Origin: Brettanomyces bruxellensis
Lineage: Eukaryota > Ascomycota > Pichiomycetes > Pichiales > Pichiaceae
Assembly (NCBI RefSeq): GCF_011074885.1
Contig: NC_054683.1
Coordinates: forward strand, 372,001-436,000
Direction of reading: 5' to 3'
Length of the DNA: 64,000 nucleotides
Positions 1 through 10,573 of the stretch are shown here, piece by piece. The first letter of the stretch is position 1, and each line of letters begins with the position of its first letter. Made by a program: the position numbers and the translations under genes. The notes beneath the pieces are model-generated. The model ran no database searches and was not told the DNA's origin. It saw only the letters and a list, made by a program, of their open reading frames with translations.

Positions 1-1006
1 ATAGCATTATAGCACCAAGATGATTGGATAAAATGGTCGGGAATAAACATCCGCTGGAAATAAATATATAAATACTGGAAATACTAGATGTCATAGGTAC
101 GTAACTAGAGGTACTGAAATGCTAGATACCATAATAGAAGTACAGAAATACTGGAAACCATAAGTATGCAGATCTGTAAATTATAAAGGCGGTGTATAAT
201 TTCCGTACATGCCGAGTACTGTGAAGCAAATAGTTTAGGATAAGTAAGTATTTGGGCTGTGCATGCAATGCTGTAGCAAGTATTTGGACTAATGCAATAC
301 TATCGTAAGCATTGTAGGATGTGAATACAAATGTAGTAGTAAATCAGGATGTATATTTGATGGGTATGTGTAAATAAGTAGATGTCTCGTGGGGTAATTC
401 AGTAGTTAAGGCAGGAAATAGGGAGCCGCTTTAAGCGGTAATGATGTAGACAACTACATCTTTAAACAGTGAATAAAGTAGATAGGTAATTATTTTACGC
501 AATAATATCAAGTAAAAAGGTAGCAACCTTAACAACCACATGTTCAAACCTTGAATACAGTGGTGTTGAAGCCACTATTTCGGTATGAATAGGTCTTCAG
601 GCAATAGTGCAGTTATAAGTAATTGCTTTAACTAGTAAGGAGAAACCAATTACATCTTTAGAAGTACATAGTAGAACTTGTGAAGTATGCAGGTGGCGCA
701 TCTTTAGTTCCGATTTTAGGAGTATATGAAGTACCTAAAGAGTATCACCGAAATGCGTAGTACATCTTTAGAAATTCTTTAAAAATGCTTTAGAAATGAC
801 TTAGAAATGTCAGAACCGTCAGAAATATCTCAGAAATGGCTTGGAAATGCCCTAAAACACACAAAGTACCTTATGGAATACACAGAAGTACCCTAAACAG
901 CATGAATACAACAAGTAATTAACAAAGCCGGAGCACACTTCTATAGAATGGCACACCCCAGATTGTAGACAAAGCAGCGCAGAATACGCACTGCATGAAA
1001 TATAAA
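1..1006. other. Intergenic, degenerate short repeats
   Basis: No open frame of credible length or composition is seen. The stretch is AT-rich. From about 640 to 900 it is built of degenerate short words such as 'catctttaga', 'agaaatg' and 'gaagtacc' recurring at irregular spacing, which looks like a decayed minisatellite. It lies downstream of the minus-strand D-lactate dehydrogenase gene and would include its 3' untranslated region. The left edge of the window may cut a neighbouring unit. Confidence 0.5.
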
Positions 1007-2724
1007 TCACTTCCTCTTGGCCAAGCCCCCCTCAGTCGGGTCAATCGGGAAAACCTTGTCCGGATTGAGGATCCGGTATGGGTCCAAAGCCATCTTGATC
1101 CGCCTCATTACAGCAACTGTATCGGGACCGGCCTCCTGCAACAAATAGTCCCTCTTGCCGATTCCAACGCCATGCTCACCTGTGACAGTTCCGTCGGCCT
1201 GAATTGCCCGGGTAACCATCCTCTCAACAGCAGCAGCAGCTTTGGCTCTGTCCTGCTTCTTGAAGAGAATGAAGCAGTGGTAGTTTCCGTCGCCGACGTG
1301 GCCGACGATCGACGCGGTGAGTTTCGACTCCGCGAGATCCTTCTTCGTGTCCTCGAGCGACTTTGCAAGTCTCGAAATGGGAACTGCGACGTCTGTGGTC
1401 CACAACTGGACGTCTTTGCCGATGTGCTCCTGGCCATACGAGATTGTAGACCACAATGCTGTTTTCCGAGCGTTCCAGAGCTCGAACTTCTCCTCGTCGG
1501 ACTCGGCAAACTTGAAATCCGTGTTGTGGTTGTTGCTGCAGATCTTTCTAACCGCCTTGATCGTGTCATCAAGCCCTGGTTTCGAGTTCCCGCCGATCTT
1601 CAACATCAACGTGGGACTCTCGTTGTACTTCATGCTGACCTCGCCACTCTCATTGACAAACTTCAACATGTTGCCGTCCAAAAGCTCCATGGCATCCAAC
1701 TGCAGTCCGCTCTGCACAAACTGCGAAACGGACGTCGACGCGTCGCCAATGGTGGGAAACGAGATCACCGCCACGTCCTGGAACTTCGGCTTCACGTTAA
1801 GCTTCAACGTGGCCTCTGTGACAATCCCCAAAGTGCCTTCTGAGCCAATGAAGAGCCCGTTCAAGTTGTAGCCTGCAGATGACTTTCTTGGTCTTTTCTT
1901 CGTCTTGATGACTGTTCCATCCGCTAAGACAACCGTCAAACTCACCACGTTCTCCTTCATGGTGCCGTACCGGGCAGCATTTGTGCTGAGCACGACGTGC
2001 CGACCATTCCGCCGATGCATGCACCGGGGCCCGGGTCTGGGCCAAAAAGAAGATTGTAGTCCGCAAGGTACTCGCCCAAGTCCTCCCATCCCACGGCTGG
2101 CTGCACCACCACGTCGAGATCGTCCTTGTGCAACGCGAGAATTTTGTTCATCCGCGACAAATCCATTGATATGCCATGTCTAGTTGGCGTGAAATGACCC
2201 TCCAAAGACGTGCCGCCTGTAAACGGCACCACGGGCACCCGATGCTTGTGGCACACCTTCATGATTGCAGAGACCTGTTCCGTCGTCTCCGGGTACACCA
2301 CTGCGATTGGCCGCTCGCCCGGGGCCGGGTGCTCCGTCTGGAAGTAAGTGTCCGAGTGGCTGTCGAGAGAATTTTTCGAAACACTGACCTGGTCCGGTCT
2401 CAACAGCTTCTTCAACTCCTCAATTGCCGGCTCCGCCTTGCCATACTTTGGCGGTGTGAGCTCCCTTGTCTTCGTGGTTGAATGTGACGAGAACAAAAAC
2501 GTGGGCGGGTCCTTGGCGATTCTAAATGCGATAAATGTCGCTCCAAAAGCTGCTCCGAAGAAAAAAAGCCCCGTCAACTTCAATACCTGTGCCTTGGACG
2601 TCGAACCACGGGTCGATCCCGCTGATTTTGTCGTTGTGGATGCCAGCCGAGATATCCGGATCGATCTCCCGGCCCTCGCTGTACATCTGAGTGCTGGTTT
2701 TGCAAATAGTCTTGAAGTGAACAT
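1007..2724 (-). pseudogene. DLD1: D-lactate dehydrogenase (cytochrome), mitochondrial; single frameshift
   Basis: FAD-linked oxidase of the Dld1/LDHD family, which oxidises D-lactate to pyruvate and passes electrons to cytochrome c at the inner mitochondrial membrane. The start chosen (2724) gives MFTSRLFAKPALRC, a basic Ser/Arg-rich presequence, followed by a hydrophobic anchor (LTGLFFFGAAFGATF). The FAD-binding half (PVVPFTGGTSLEGHF, LLFGPDPGPGACIGGMVG) is in one frame. The rest (TNAARYGTM, LFIGSEGTLGIVTEA, C-terminal GEHGVGIGKRDYL) is in another. The two frames meet inside the conserved GTSCSGTNAARYG block near 1986, where one G appears missing. Joined length would be about 572 residues, usual for the family (yeast Dld1 is 587). 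Either a recent inactivation or a consensus error; the lack of other damage favours the latter. An upstream in-frame ATG at 2856 would add a hydrophobic, low-complexity leader and is less likely. Confidence 0.85.
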
Positions 2725-3731
2725 TAAGCGCCGATAGTCTTTGATAATTATGAGGAAGGAGGAAAGAGAGGGAAAGAGAGAAGGCAAAAAGAGAGAGAAA
2801 AAGAAGAAAGTAGAAGAAAGTAGAAGAAACCCTAAAGTAGATGCATGCTTCGTCAAACAGAATTCCCAATTCCAGCACGAGCAAACAACTGTCTGTATTT
2901 ATACCTGGATAAAATAAATACTGCACTCTCGCTTCGCTGCAATTTAAGCTTTTGGGTTTATTTTTCTTGCATTCAAATTTTTTTCTCTACCCCAGACATT
3001 CGACCAATCGGGAAGTTGCTAGTACTCGTCAGCTTTTGCAGCCTCCACACCAACGGGATGCTAAATGGCTTTTCGACCCCACGCCAGATCTCCATTCACG
3101 GCTCACTTTTAAGCTTAAATAAACGTTCTACGAAGAATGTCTCTGTCTAGAATGTATATTATTGTATTGTATCTGTCTTTCCCTAGTTTTTGAACCCTTT
3201 CTATTCTTTTTTACTGCTACATACACCTGTACACTGGTCACTATGTGGGCTTTTGCGTGGGTGAGAAAGCATTATTTGGAAAGCATTACTTGGAAAGCAT
3301 TATTTGGAAAGCATTACTTGGAAAGCATTATTTGGAAATTATTACTTGGTCTTTTTCATGTTTTAAATTTTTATATAATCATTCTGAGAACATGCTGCCT
3401 GATCTCACAATCAAATCAATGAAATCTCTCTTTTCTCTTTTCTCTTCCTCTACCTTCCGTGTATTCATTAGTCATACATACCATGGCTTGTTACTATTGT
3501 TAGAGACAGTCTTTTGGATGCCACGCCAAACATAGACGCTCATATTTATTCATCGCACCTTTTTTATCCCCCTAAATGGTCTTCCTCAGCGTGGGTGGGA
3601 TGCAGTCACTAGAATCAAACAAAATCCCCCACGAAAAATATCGCGGGATCCTACGCAGCCTACAATGTTCTTTTTTTTTCCATCAAAAGTTTTTTACGAA
3701 AAAAAAAAAAAAATTAAGTCCGCCTAAACGC
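2725..3731. other. Intergenic between DLD1 and HCR1
   Basis: No gene seen. The first 200 bases form the DLD1 upstream region: a strongly purine-rich plus-strand tract (GA-rich, 2750-2830), that is, a CT-rich leader on the coding strand. A 14-bp minisatellite lies at 3267-3350 (separate entry). Positions 3664-3720 contain T- and A-homopolymers just beyond the HCR1 stop codon. Confidence 0.5.
3267..3350. repeat. 14-bp minisatellite, about six units
   Basis: The unit agcattatttggaa recurs six times head to tail. The central T alternates strictly with C (agcattacttggaa), so the higher-order unit is 28 bp. The last unit is degenerate (attattacttgg). It is noncoding in any credible frame and sits between the convergent 3' ends of nothing recognisable on the plus strand and HCR1 on the minus strand. 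Confidence 0.9.
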
Positions 3732-4920
3732 TCACATGAAATCATCGTCGCCAAAATCGTCCCCACCGACGCCTTCGTCCGCAAGCATACCACCAATATC
3801 ATCTTTTCTAAATCCAGAAGATCCAAAGTTCACACGCTTACCCTTGGCTTTCTTCTTTCCAGCACCGCCCAAGGAAGTTCCGCCCGTCTTGGAAAGTCTG
3901 GCCTGTCTCTCCTCCTTCAACTTGTTTCTAATCTGCACATTAAGAGTCGATATCACTTTTCTTGTCTGCTCAACTTTCAAAGGTTGGCACATCGACACAA
4001 CAAGGTCTATGGCAAGATTGTTTGCATACAAGAGTGGGTTACCCTGCGCGAGTTTCTTCATCTCGGCCTCGAGTGCCTTTCTGAGCTTCACATACTCGTC
4101 TTTGTCCTCTGCTTTGAATAATGGATGCACATCTAGAGGTGTGTCCACTGTTATTGTGCCAGAAGGAGAATCCTCGTCCTCCTCATCACCTTCCAAAAAC
4201 TTGTCCAGGTCCTCATCATCCCCGTTCTCATCTTTGTTGTTCGTAATTTGCATTCCGGCAAACAGATCGGCTGCATTTTTCATGTCTTCTTTCACCTGTG
4301 CCTCTTTGAGCATTTTTCTCCTCGTAGACTCGTCCACTTTGTCAATCTTCAATAGTGTAGGCTTGCCGCTTTTCTTCTTCTTCTTTCTCTCTAGTGCCTC
4401 TTTTTGCTTCTTCTTCAAAGCCGCCTTTTCTGCCTTTTCTTTGGCTTCTTTCTCTTTCTTCTGCTTCTCTAATTCATCAATATCGACATCCCACGACTCC
4501 AATAATGGCTTGTCATCATCTCCACCTTCTGCCTCTTGTTCCCAGTCATCGGCAACTGCCGCATTTGTATCTGCTGGAATCTCAAAGTTCTCGTCCTCTG
4601 ATTATATGATGTTAGTAAACCACTCCTTCAAAGCATGAATACTTCTTGAAACTATAAAAAAAGGTGGATGTGTCTCATATATTAAGTTCTAGAGCTCCGC
4701 AAACGCCCACTCATTTCCATCTCTATCTTATCACCTTTTTCTGATCTTTGTACTGTTGTGAATTTTGTTAATGGCACCCCTTCTGTGCCTCAGACTGTAT
4801 TACTTTCGTCTTTAACCTCAAATTTTCATCAAAATCTGCTAATACACCCAACTAAGTTGCATAAATAAAATCACAATCCACGTTCAACATCCTAAATCAT
4901 TCGTACTTACCCCAAGACAT
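3732..4920 (-). CDS. HCR1: Translation initiation factor eIF3 subunit J (Hcr1), one intron
   Basis: eIF3j is loosely bound to eIF3, promotes 40S recruitment and ribosome recycling, and acts in the cytoplasm. CDS is complement(3732..4597, 4911..4920), 291 residues. Exon 1 is ten bases (ATGTCTTGGG) ending at GTAAGT (4910). A TACTAAC branch site lies at 4611-4617 and the acceptor CAG ends at 4598. Splicing yields MSWEDENFEIP, matching the family's MSWDDE start, which supports the intron. Landmarks are LLESWDVDIDELEKQ, a Lys/Glu/Ala-rich basic helix, KNAADLFAGM, TPLDVHPLF, a LSKTGGTSLGGAGKKKAKGK glycine/lysine stretch and the acidic C-terminus GDDDFM, which is identical to the S. cerevisiae ending. 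The 313-nt intron occupies most of what looks like promoter space. Confidence 0.93.
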
Positions 4921-5314
4921 GTTTGTGACTTGTATTATTCTTTGTATGTGCCCTTCAAATTCTTTCTTGAAGGCTTTTTTACTTTGGTTGAATTCAGTAG
5001 CACAAGACAAGACACCTCCTTTTTCTTCACAAGAAAAATTGAGGGATGCTTTTTATTTTTTTTTTTTTTTTTCACTTTTTATCGCCGGTTCCTCCAGCAA
5101 AACGTCGATCGACTCATTATGGTCTTCAAGCAGTCCCTAATCGTATGATCACACATTGATCCAACAGTATCCATACACTTTACCCGATATGCCAATCATT
5201 CTTCTATAAAGTGTACAAACTTCAATTCTACATCTGTTAATATAAGGTATAATATTTTAACTATAAAGCAAGGCCTTATGGAGGATGTTGGTTGCAAGAA
5301 GCATTATTTCACGG
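4921..5314. other. Intergenic: HCR1 promoter and DUF1989 gene 3' end
   Basis: About 390 bases with no gene. It contains a 16-19-base T tract near 5051-5071 that could serve as a nucleosome-free promoter element for HCR1 (minus strand). The right part holds the 3' flank of the minus-strand DUF1989 gene. Confidence 0.4.
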
Positions 5315-6225
5315 TTATCTCTTGAAAACAGGAGTCTTGAGTCCGTGGTTTCCTTTATAATTTGGTGGCTGGGGTTCCTTCCAGCCCTTGAAAACATCGT
5401 CGTTTGTAATCTCGTACACCTCTACACCGAGGGGCCGGCAGCAACTTGTCATGTCAACATTTGACTTTTCATCACCTTCACCCCAACCCCAAAGTGACAA
5501 ATCACCACCTGGGCAACATGAAAGAGCACAGAGGACATCAGTTTCTGCGAAAAACTCAAAGTAATCACCCTTTTTGGCTGGGCAGGCTCCATAAAGTATT
5601 GATCTTTGTCCGTAAGTCCTGTCAACTGGAAAACATTTAAAACATCGTGAATGTCGTATTCAGTCAATCCGTATGGCATCACTGCCCGGGTAAGATTGGA
5701 GTGGCAATGGAAGTCATTATCTTCTCCCGAGAGAAGCTTATCAACATATGGATCGCATCTTGTTCCCATCAAATCATGGCATCTTCCACCCCACTCATCC
5801 TGGCCTCTGTTTTTAAGAGAATCACCTGTAATCGTCACCAGAGGCCTCAAAAATGGCAAGTTGGACCACAATCTATCGTACACAGACACATGAGCAGATT
5901 GCAGCTGTCTGGTTCTGGCTGCCCACATGTGTTCTCTTGGATTGTTGAAGTTCCAAATATCCAAATCTCCAACCTGGGGACCCTCGACTGCAATAATTCT
6001 GCAAACGCACCGCTTTGGAACTTTCCATGCCTTTGCCGACCTAATTGGGATCACAAACTTCTCGATAAGCTTCCTTTCGCCCTTTTCGGCAGTCTTGGCT
6101 ATCCCGTCATAGAACGTTTTGTTTACGCATAACGGCGAATCCTTGTTTGTTGGAAAGTATGAGGCCTTTGGCTTAGGAAGACCGTAATTGGTCTTAACTG
6201 ATGTCTGAGAGCAAAATGGTTCCAT
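5315..6225 (-). pseudogene. DUF1989 (urea-carboxylase-associated family) protein; single frameshift
   Basis: The protein matches the DUF1989 family. Some bacterial members are carboxyguanidine deiminases working with urea/guanidine carboxylase; the role of fungal members is not settled, so no function is claimed here. Seen: FVIPIRSAKAWKVPKR (cupin-like start), VEGPQVGDLDIWNFNNPREH, RLWSNLPFLRPLVTITGDSL, GGRCHDLMGTRCDPY, CHSNLTRAV, YGLTEYDIHDVLNVFQLTG. The frame then breaks at an A5 run (5571-5575, minus strand). One extra A restores KKGDYFEFFAETDVLCALSC followed by the conserved CPGGD and LSLWGWGEGD. The ending CRPLGVEVYEI is in the second frame, with the stop at 5315. Joined length is about 303 residues. 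A homopolymer miscount (A5 for A6) is the simplest explanation; a real null allele cannot be excluded. Confidence 0.8.
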
Positions 6226-6778
6226 TTGGTTTAATTGTGTGCGTTTTAGCTTGGTTTCAGGTTTAGTCTTTTGGGTTAAATCAATTCAGGTTTTACAAGT
6301 CAGTGCAATTTCCAATTCGTCGTCATTTAGCCTTATTTTATACCCAGGATGATGTCAATTGTCAATGCTGAACAATACCATTTCAAAAACGTCGCTGCTG
6401 CTGTTCCTATTGATTTTGCAACCAATCAAATTTATGCATTGTCACTAAAAATGCACCCCGGGAAATATGCGTGTGACAAACACGTAAATGTACTGAAAGC
6501 AACATAAGTTGTCTCAGATATCAGATTCCGCTATTATTTCAAGAGATAAGAGACAACAACAATAACGAAAAAGCTATTTGAAATTTTTTTTTTTCTCGGG
6601 AACATTGTTTTATCTGTTGCTTGATTTTTCACGTCAACCAATCATAATTGAATCGCTGATAGAATAGCCAACAGAAAGTTGCAATTCTGATTGTTTTTTG
6701 CTATGTCTTAGTAGCATCTTGGTAGAATATCGGAATATGGCTCGGTATTGATAGTATTTCGATAAATATGTAGGAGTT

Positions 6779-6835
6779 TTGGAGATTATTTTGGATATTA
6801 TTCTGGATATTATTCTTGGTATTATTTTGCATATT
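6779..6835. repeat. Degenerate ATT-rich microrepeat
   Basis: A run of 'ggatattattttggatattattctggatattattctt'-like decanucleotide to dodecanucleotide units, about five copies, progressively degenerate. On either strand it translates to Ile-rich repeats and accounts for two short spurious open frames. Confidence 0.7.
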
Positions 6836-8584
6836 AATTTGTATTTTATTTTGAAGCTTCTTTTGTATAATATATATAACAGAAAGCCATTACAAGTATT
6901 AACAAAAAAAGTATCACTATTAGGAAAGCATGAGTCATGTATACATCTGCACAAACTATGCACTATTCAGGCAGCAATTACATAGACAAAGATCTGAATA
7001 GAAGTCTAATTCATTCCTGACAAACTCTGGCATGAATATCAATATTTATGCACTAATGTGTGAAATATTAGCAAAGAACCGCATAAAATCGTCATCAGAA
7101 AACGGAATCTGCCAATCAGGAATACACTTTAAGCAGATCTATCGTTTTATTTGATTTCATTCGTACGCTCCACGTATTATCTTATCAAATAGTGTGTTTA
7201 AAGTAGTTTATCGAGAGACAAAAGTAAACTTATTCGATAACCTGTTTAAAGCCACAAAGCTTGTAATATTTCGTACATATATAATTTCCATACCAGACTT
7301 TGGTGCTATTTATTACATATTTGGCAATTCAGTAAACTGAATGCTTGCAGAAGAGCAATTACGTGGATGGCATTTTGGCTATTAATTTGCGACGTATTTT
7401 GTTGTTGCTCTTTTGTTTTGGCTTATAAAATCTGTTTAAAACTGTTGTGGGATGTTTTATATGAGAAATACATAGCTTTATTGTCAAAAGATTTTGCTTA
7501 TGCCATCTTATATGTTCATATGACGCATTTTGAATAAAAAATAAATATATATAACGTTTAAGGAGGAAGAATGATAGTTAGAAAAAACAGATTTGGCTTT
7601 AGTCCGCATTGGCTTGATCATTAATCAATGTACAAGATCTCTCCTTTTATACCTGCACTTAACTCAACTATTACAACTATGCTAAATTTGAATGATCTTT
7701 CTACAAGACTGAAATAATTACTCTGATTTTGTGACTTTTCTCTTTATATGTTACATGCACACTTCAGTAAAATGCACCACTCCCGAAGAAGTAAAAATGC
7801 TTTTTGATGCGTACTAGAAGACAGTAACTTTTTTCAAGCTCAAGCTTGTGTGTCCTAAATACTGATAGTGTTTATAAGTGTAAATTGCAGTTGAATATGT
7901 GCCAATTACAAGGAGTTTTGCGGTTTTGTAGTTCTCATAATTCTTTCCATTTCATGTTATCTGCGATAAGGATTTAAAGCATATTCCTTGGCAGTTACCA
8001 TTTGTAATAAATACAATTGCACGATGTTCTTCTTCCTCTAAGTTTTATTTGACAACAACTAGTTAAAAGAATTTTATCTGAGCACATTAAGTTAAATTAG
8101 TATCATTTGTGCATCGAATTCAGTTTCATTCTATAAAATTAAAAATTGCCTAAATCGTAGCTGGAAAATTTATCGCCAATATTCTAACGGAAGACTTGAG
8201 TAATTTCGGCTTCTCTTTTAGCCCAGTACGATTAACGCTAATTATTTCTATCTTTTATTTTACTTTATTTATCTCCATTTTTTTATCGTACGCATTCATT
8301 ACTATTTTTCTGGACATGTATGCACACCTAGCTCAATCGTGAACTTTACCGCATGTGGTATGGTAGTTATAAGTTAACAATATGTTGTATGTTAATTATA
8401 TATAATTCAGCTATGACTCAATTCATTAACTCTTTTGTCCGTCCGGTTTAAGCATTGCAAAGACCAAATATTGGCGCTTAGATTCGCAAGCCTTGTCGCA
8501 GAAATAGAAAAGAAAACAATAGAATTTCGCGTTTAAGACAATTAACCGTTTTTTTTTGTCTTTTCTTTCTTCCTGATTTCCTAC

Positions 8585-8592
8585 TATATAAG
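8585..8592 (+). promoter_or_regulatory. TATA element of the MCH-type transporter gene
   Basis: TATATAAG lies 117 bases before the ATG at 8702. It is followed by an A-then-CT-rich leader (tctttctttactta), the usual yeast promoter layout. Inferred from position and consensus only. Confidence 0.5.
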
Positions 8593-8701
8593 GACGGAAA
8601 CTAAATCCTAATTAAACGATAATCTAATTCACATATCTTTCTTTACTTAGTCCCAGTAACTCTTATTCTTTCATTCAGTGTTTTCTTGCTTGTGAGTCAG
8701 G

Positions 8702-10246
8702 ATGTCTCAAACTGCCACTTCCCAGGCTAGTGCTTTAACCGGCATGGTTGGATCAGCCGCTATCAGTCTTAATAATCTTGGTAAGGGTCCACTTTCTCCA
8801 GTTCCATCCCGCACTTATCAAGGCGTCCATGGCTCATCTACGGGATATCGTGATGGTGCAGGGGTGAGCCCACTGAAAAATGCTAAGAGTGAGTTTTCTA
8901 CTGCCACATACAGAGCAAAGGAAACACAGAATCCGTTTCGGGAAAACAACTCCGGGTCCGATTCGGGTGATTTGAGCGAGCTCGAGGAGGATTATGACTA
9001 CTCGATCGACAAGAAAAAGTGCTGGCTGGTCGTGTTCGGCTCATTTATGGGTCTTGTACCCACATGGGGCTTGGCAAACTCGATTGGTGTGCTCCAGACG
9101 CATATATTGGAAAATGAGCTTAAAGGAACGGATACCACGACAGTTTCGTGGATTTTCTCCATTTTCCTCTGCCTCAGTATGATTGCATCGATCTTCTCGG
9201 GCACGTACTTTGACCGAAACGGGTCCCGGCTCCCCATATTCGTCGGAACCTGTCTCGTTGTGGGTTCGATGTTTTCGGTGGCTAATTGTACAAAAACCTG
9301 GCAGTTTATCTTGGCTTTTGGTGTTTGTTTAGGTCTGGGCTGCGGGATTTTGGGTGCCCCATTAATAGGAGCCGTCCCCCACTATTTCCCAAGAAATCAG
9401 CGAGCTACAGCTTTGGCAGTTGCTGGAAATGGTGGTTGTTGTGGGGGCCTTCTAATTCCATTAATGCTTCGTACTTCGTACAGAACCATCGGCTATGCTT
9501 GGTCTATGAGAGCATTGGGTATTATCTCGCTCATCTGTCTCTCAACTGCGTTTTTCCTAGTCAAGGAAAGAGAGCTCGTGGAGAAAAAACCGATGTCTAG
9601 ACTGCAAGTTGTAAAATTGTACCTCACATCGTCATTTGACTTGAATGCACTTTTCCACGACCGGAAATACTTGTTTAATGCCCTTGGATGCGTTTTTTCT
9701 GAGTCCACCATAGTTGTGGCTAGCGGTTACTACTCGTTCATATGTGTGAAATCCGGGTTTTCACAGAGTGAATCGTTCCTATTCGTCACTTTGATGAATG
9801 CATTTGCAATTCCAAGCAGATGGATTTCTGGAATTGTCGCCGATCGTTGGTTCGGGCCCTACAACGTCATAATTGTGCTTCTATGCATGACATCTGTTGT
9901 TGAATTCGTTATTTGGCTTCCTTTTAAGTCCAGCCCTGTGGCTATATACCTATTTTCCATCTTGTACGGAATTACTTATGGTGGTATTATGTCTCTTATT
10001 CCAAGTTGCTGTTCACAGGTTGTCAAGGCTGAGAAATTTGGTGCCCGGTATGCCACGCAATATGCAATATGTGGCGGTACCATTCTTGGTTTGATGTCTG
10101 CTGGTTCTGGAATCATTGGAAGTGGTCATAATGATGTCAGAAATTCAGCGTTTGTGGTTTATGTTGCATTAATGGGCTTGATAGGGGCTCTTTGCTACAC
10201 AATAACGAGGACCATGTGTGTTGGATTCAGGCTAAAGAAGTTCTAA
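8702..10246 (+). CDS. Monocarboxylate-transporter-like MFS permease (Mch/Esbp6 family)
   Basis: Twelve-span major facilitator of the fungal MCT-homologue family (Mch1-Mch5, Esbp6). The 514 residues start with a hydrophilic cytoplasmic tail of about 105 residues (SPLKNAKSEFSTATYR, acidic SDSGDLSELEEDYDYS). The signature first segment follows: WLVVFGSFMGLVPTWGLANS with the GVLQTH continuation typical of MCT homologues. GTYFDRNGSRLP is the loop 2-3 MFS motif, and HYFPRNQRATALAVAGNGG is the loop 4-5 region. A short central loop (VKERELVEKKPMSRLQVV) precedes spans 7-12. Mch members include a riboflavin carrier (Mch5), and several do not carry monocarboxylates, so the substrate is unknown. It looks closest to Mch4-type proteins by the tail and first-span pattern, from memory of the family. 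Intact, no intron. Confidence 0.85.
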   Translation: MSQTATSQASALTGMVGSAAISLNNLGKGPLSPVPSRTYQGVHGSSTGYRDGAGVSPLKNAKSEFSTATYRAKETQNPFRENNSGSDSGDLSELEEDYDYSIDKKKCWLVVFGSFMGLVPTWGLANSIGVLQTHILENELKGTDTTTVSWIFSIFLCLSMIASIFSGTYFDRNGSRLPIFVGTCLVVGSMFSVANCTKTWQFILAFGVCLGLGCGILGAPLIGAVPHYFPRNQRATALAVAGNGGCCGGLLIPLMLRTSYRTIGYAWSMRALGIISLICLSTAFFLVKERELVEKKPMSRLQVVKLYLTSSFDLNALFHDRKYLFNALGCVFSESTIVVASGYYSFICVKSGFSQSESFLFVTLMNAFAIPSRWISGIVADRWFGPYNVIIVLLCMTSVVEFVIWLPFKSSPVAIYLFSILYGITYGGIMSLIPSCCSQVVKAEKFGARYATQYAICGGTILGLMSAGSGIIGSGHNDVRNSAFVVYVALMGLIGALCYTITRTMCVGFRLKKF

Positions 10247-10573
10247 TGGTTGTCATAACTGTATATGCAATAAATTTATTCTTTTCTAGTAGTTAATGGA
10301 GGTATTGTAGCCTATCTGAACAGTGCTGACTGATTGCCTTAATTTTTCATGCTAGCTCACTCACTCGCTTACATTTTATGTTATTTTTTTTTTTTCTTGC
10401 AATTACTTTTTTAATTCTGGCTGGCCACAACTTGGCGAGGGCGTAACATAAAAACTACAATGCTCTGTCTAAATACTTGAACCGTAAGATATATCAGATT
10501 GGTATCTTTAAACAATTCACAGGATAAAATAGACAGAATAAAACAAGCATATTAGTTTTTTGCACACTATAAA
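10247..10573. other. Intergenic before UMP1
   Basis: A T-rich stretch of 326 bases with a T13 run (10385-10397) and the presumed UMP1 promoter. A GC-richer segment at 10410-10450 (tggctggccacaacttggcgaggg) is the only compositional feature. No gene. Confidence 0.4.

Larger units (their letters stand above)
6226..8701. other. 2.5-kb intergenic region
   Basis: No gene can be supported. Open frames here are short and of biased composition: one near 6780-6985 arises from a 'ggatattatt' microrepeat at 6779-6835. There is no tRNA-like cloverleaf. The distal 200 bases (8500-8700) look like the promoter and CT-rich leader of the plus-strand transporter. The length is large for this otherwise compact region; a degraded gene or a noncoding transcript could hide here, but nothing identifies one. 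Confidence 0.4.

Noticed and set aside
995..1843. 282-codon plus-strand frame
   Set aside because: Antisense of DLD1, which is strongly conserved on the other strand.
6634..6985. Overlapping 109- and 68-codon frames
   Set aside because: Both come from the ATT microrepeat at 6779-6835; Ile-rich translations with no conservation pattern.
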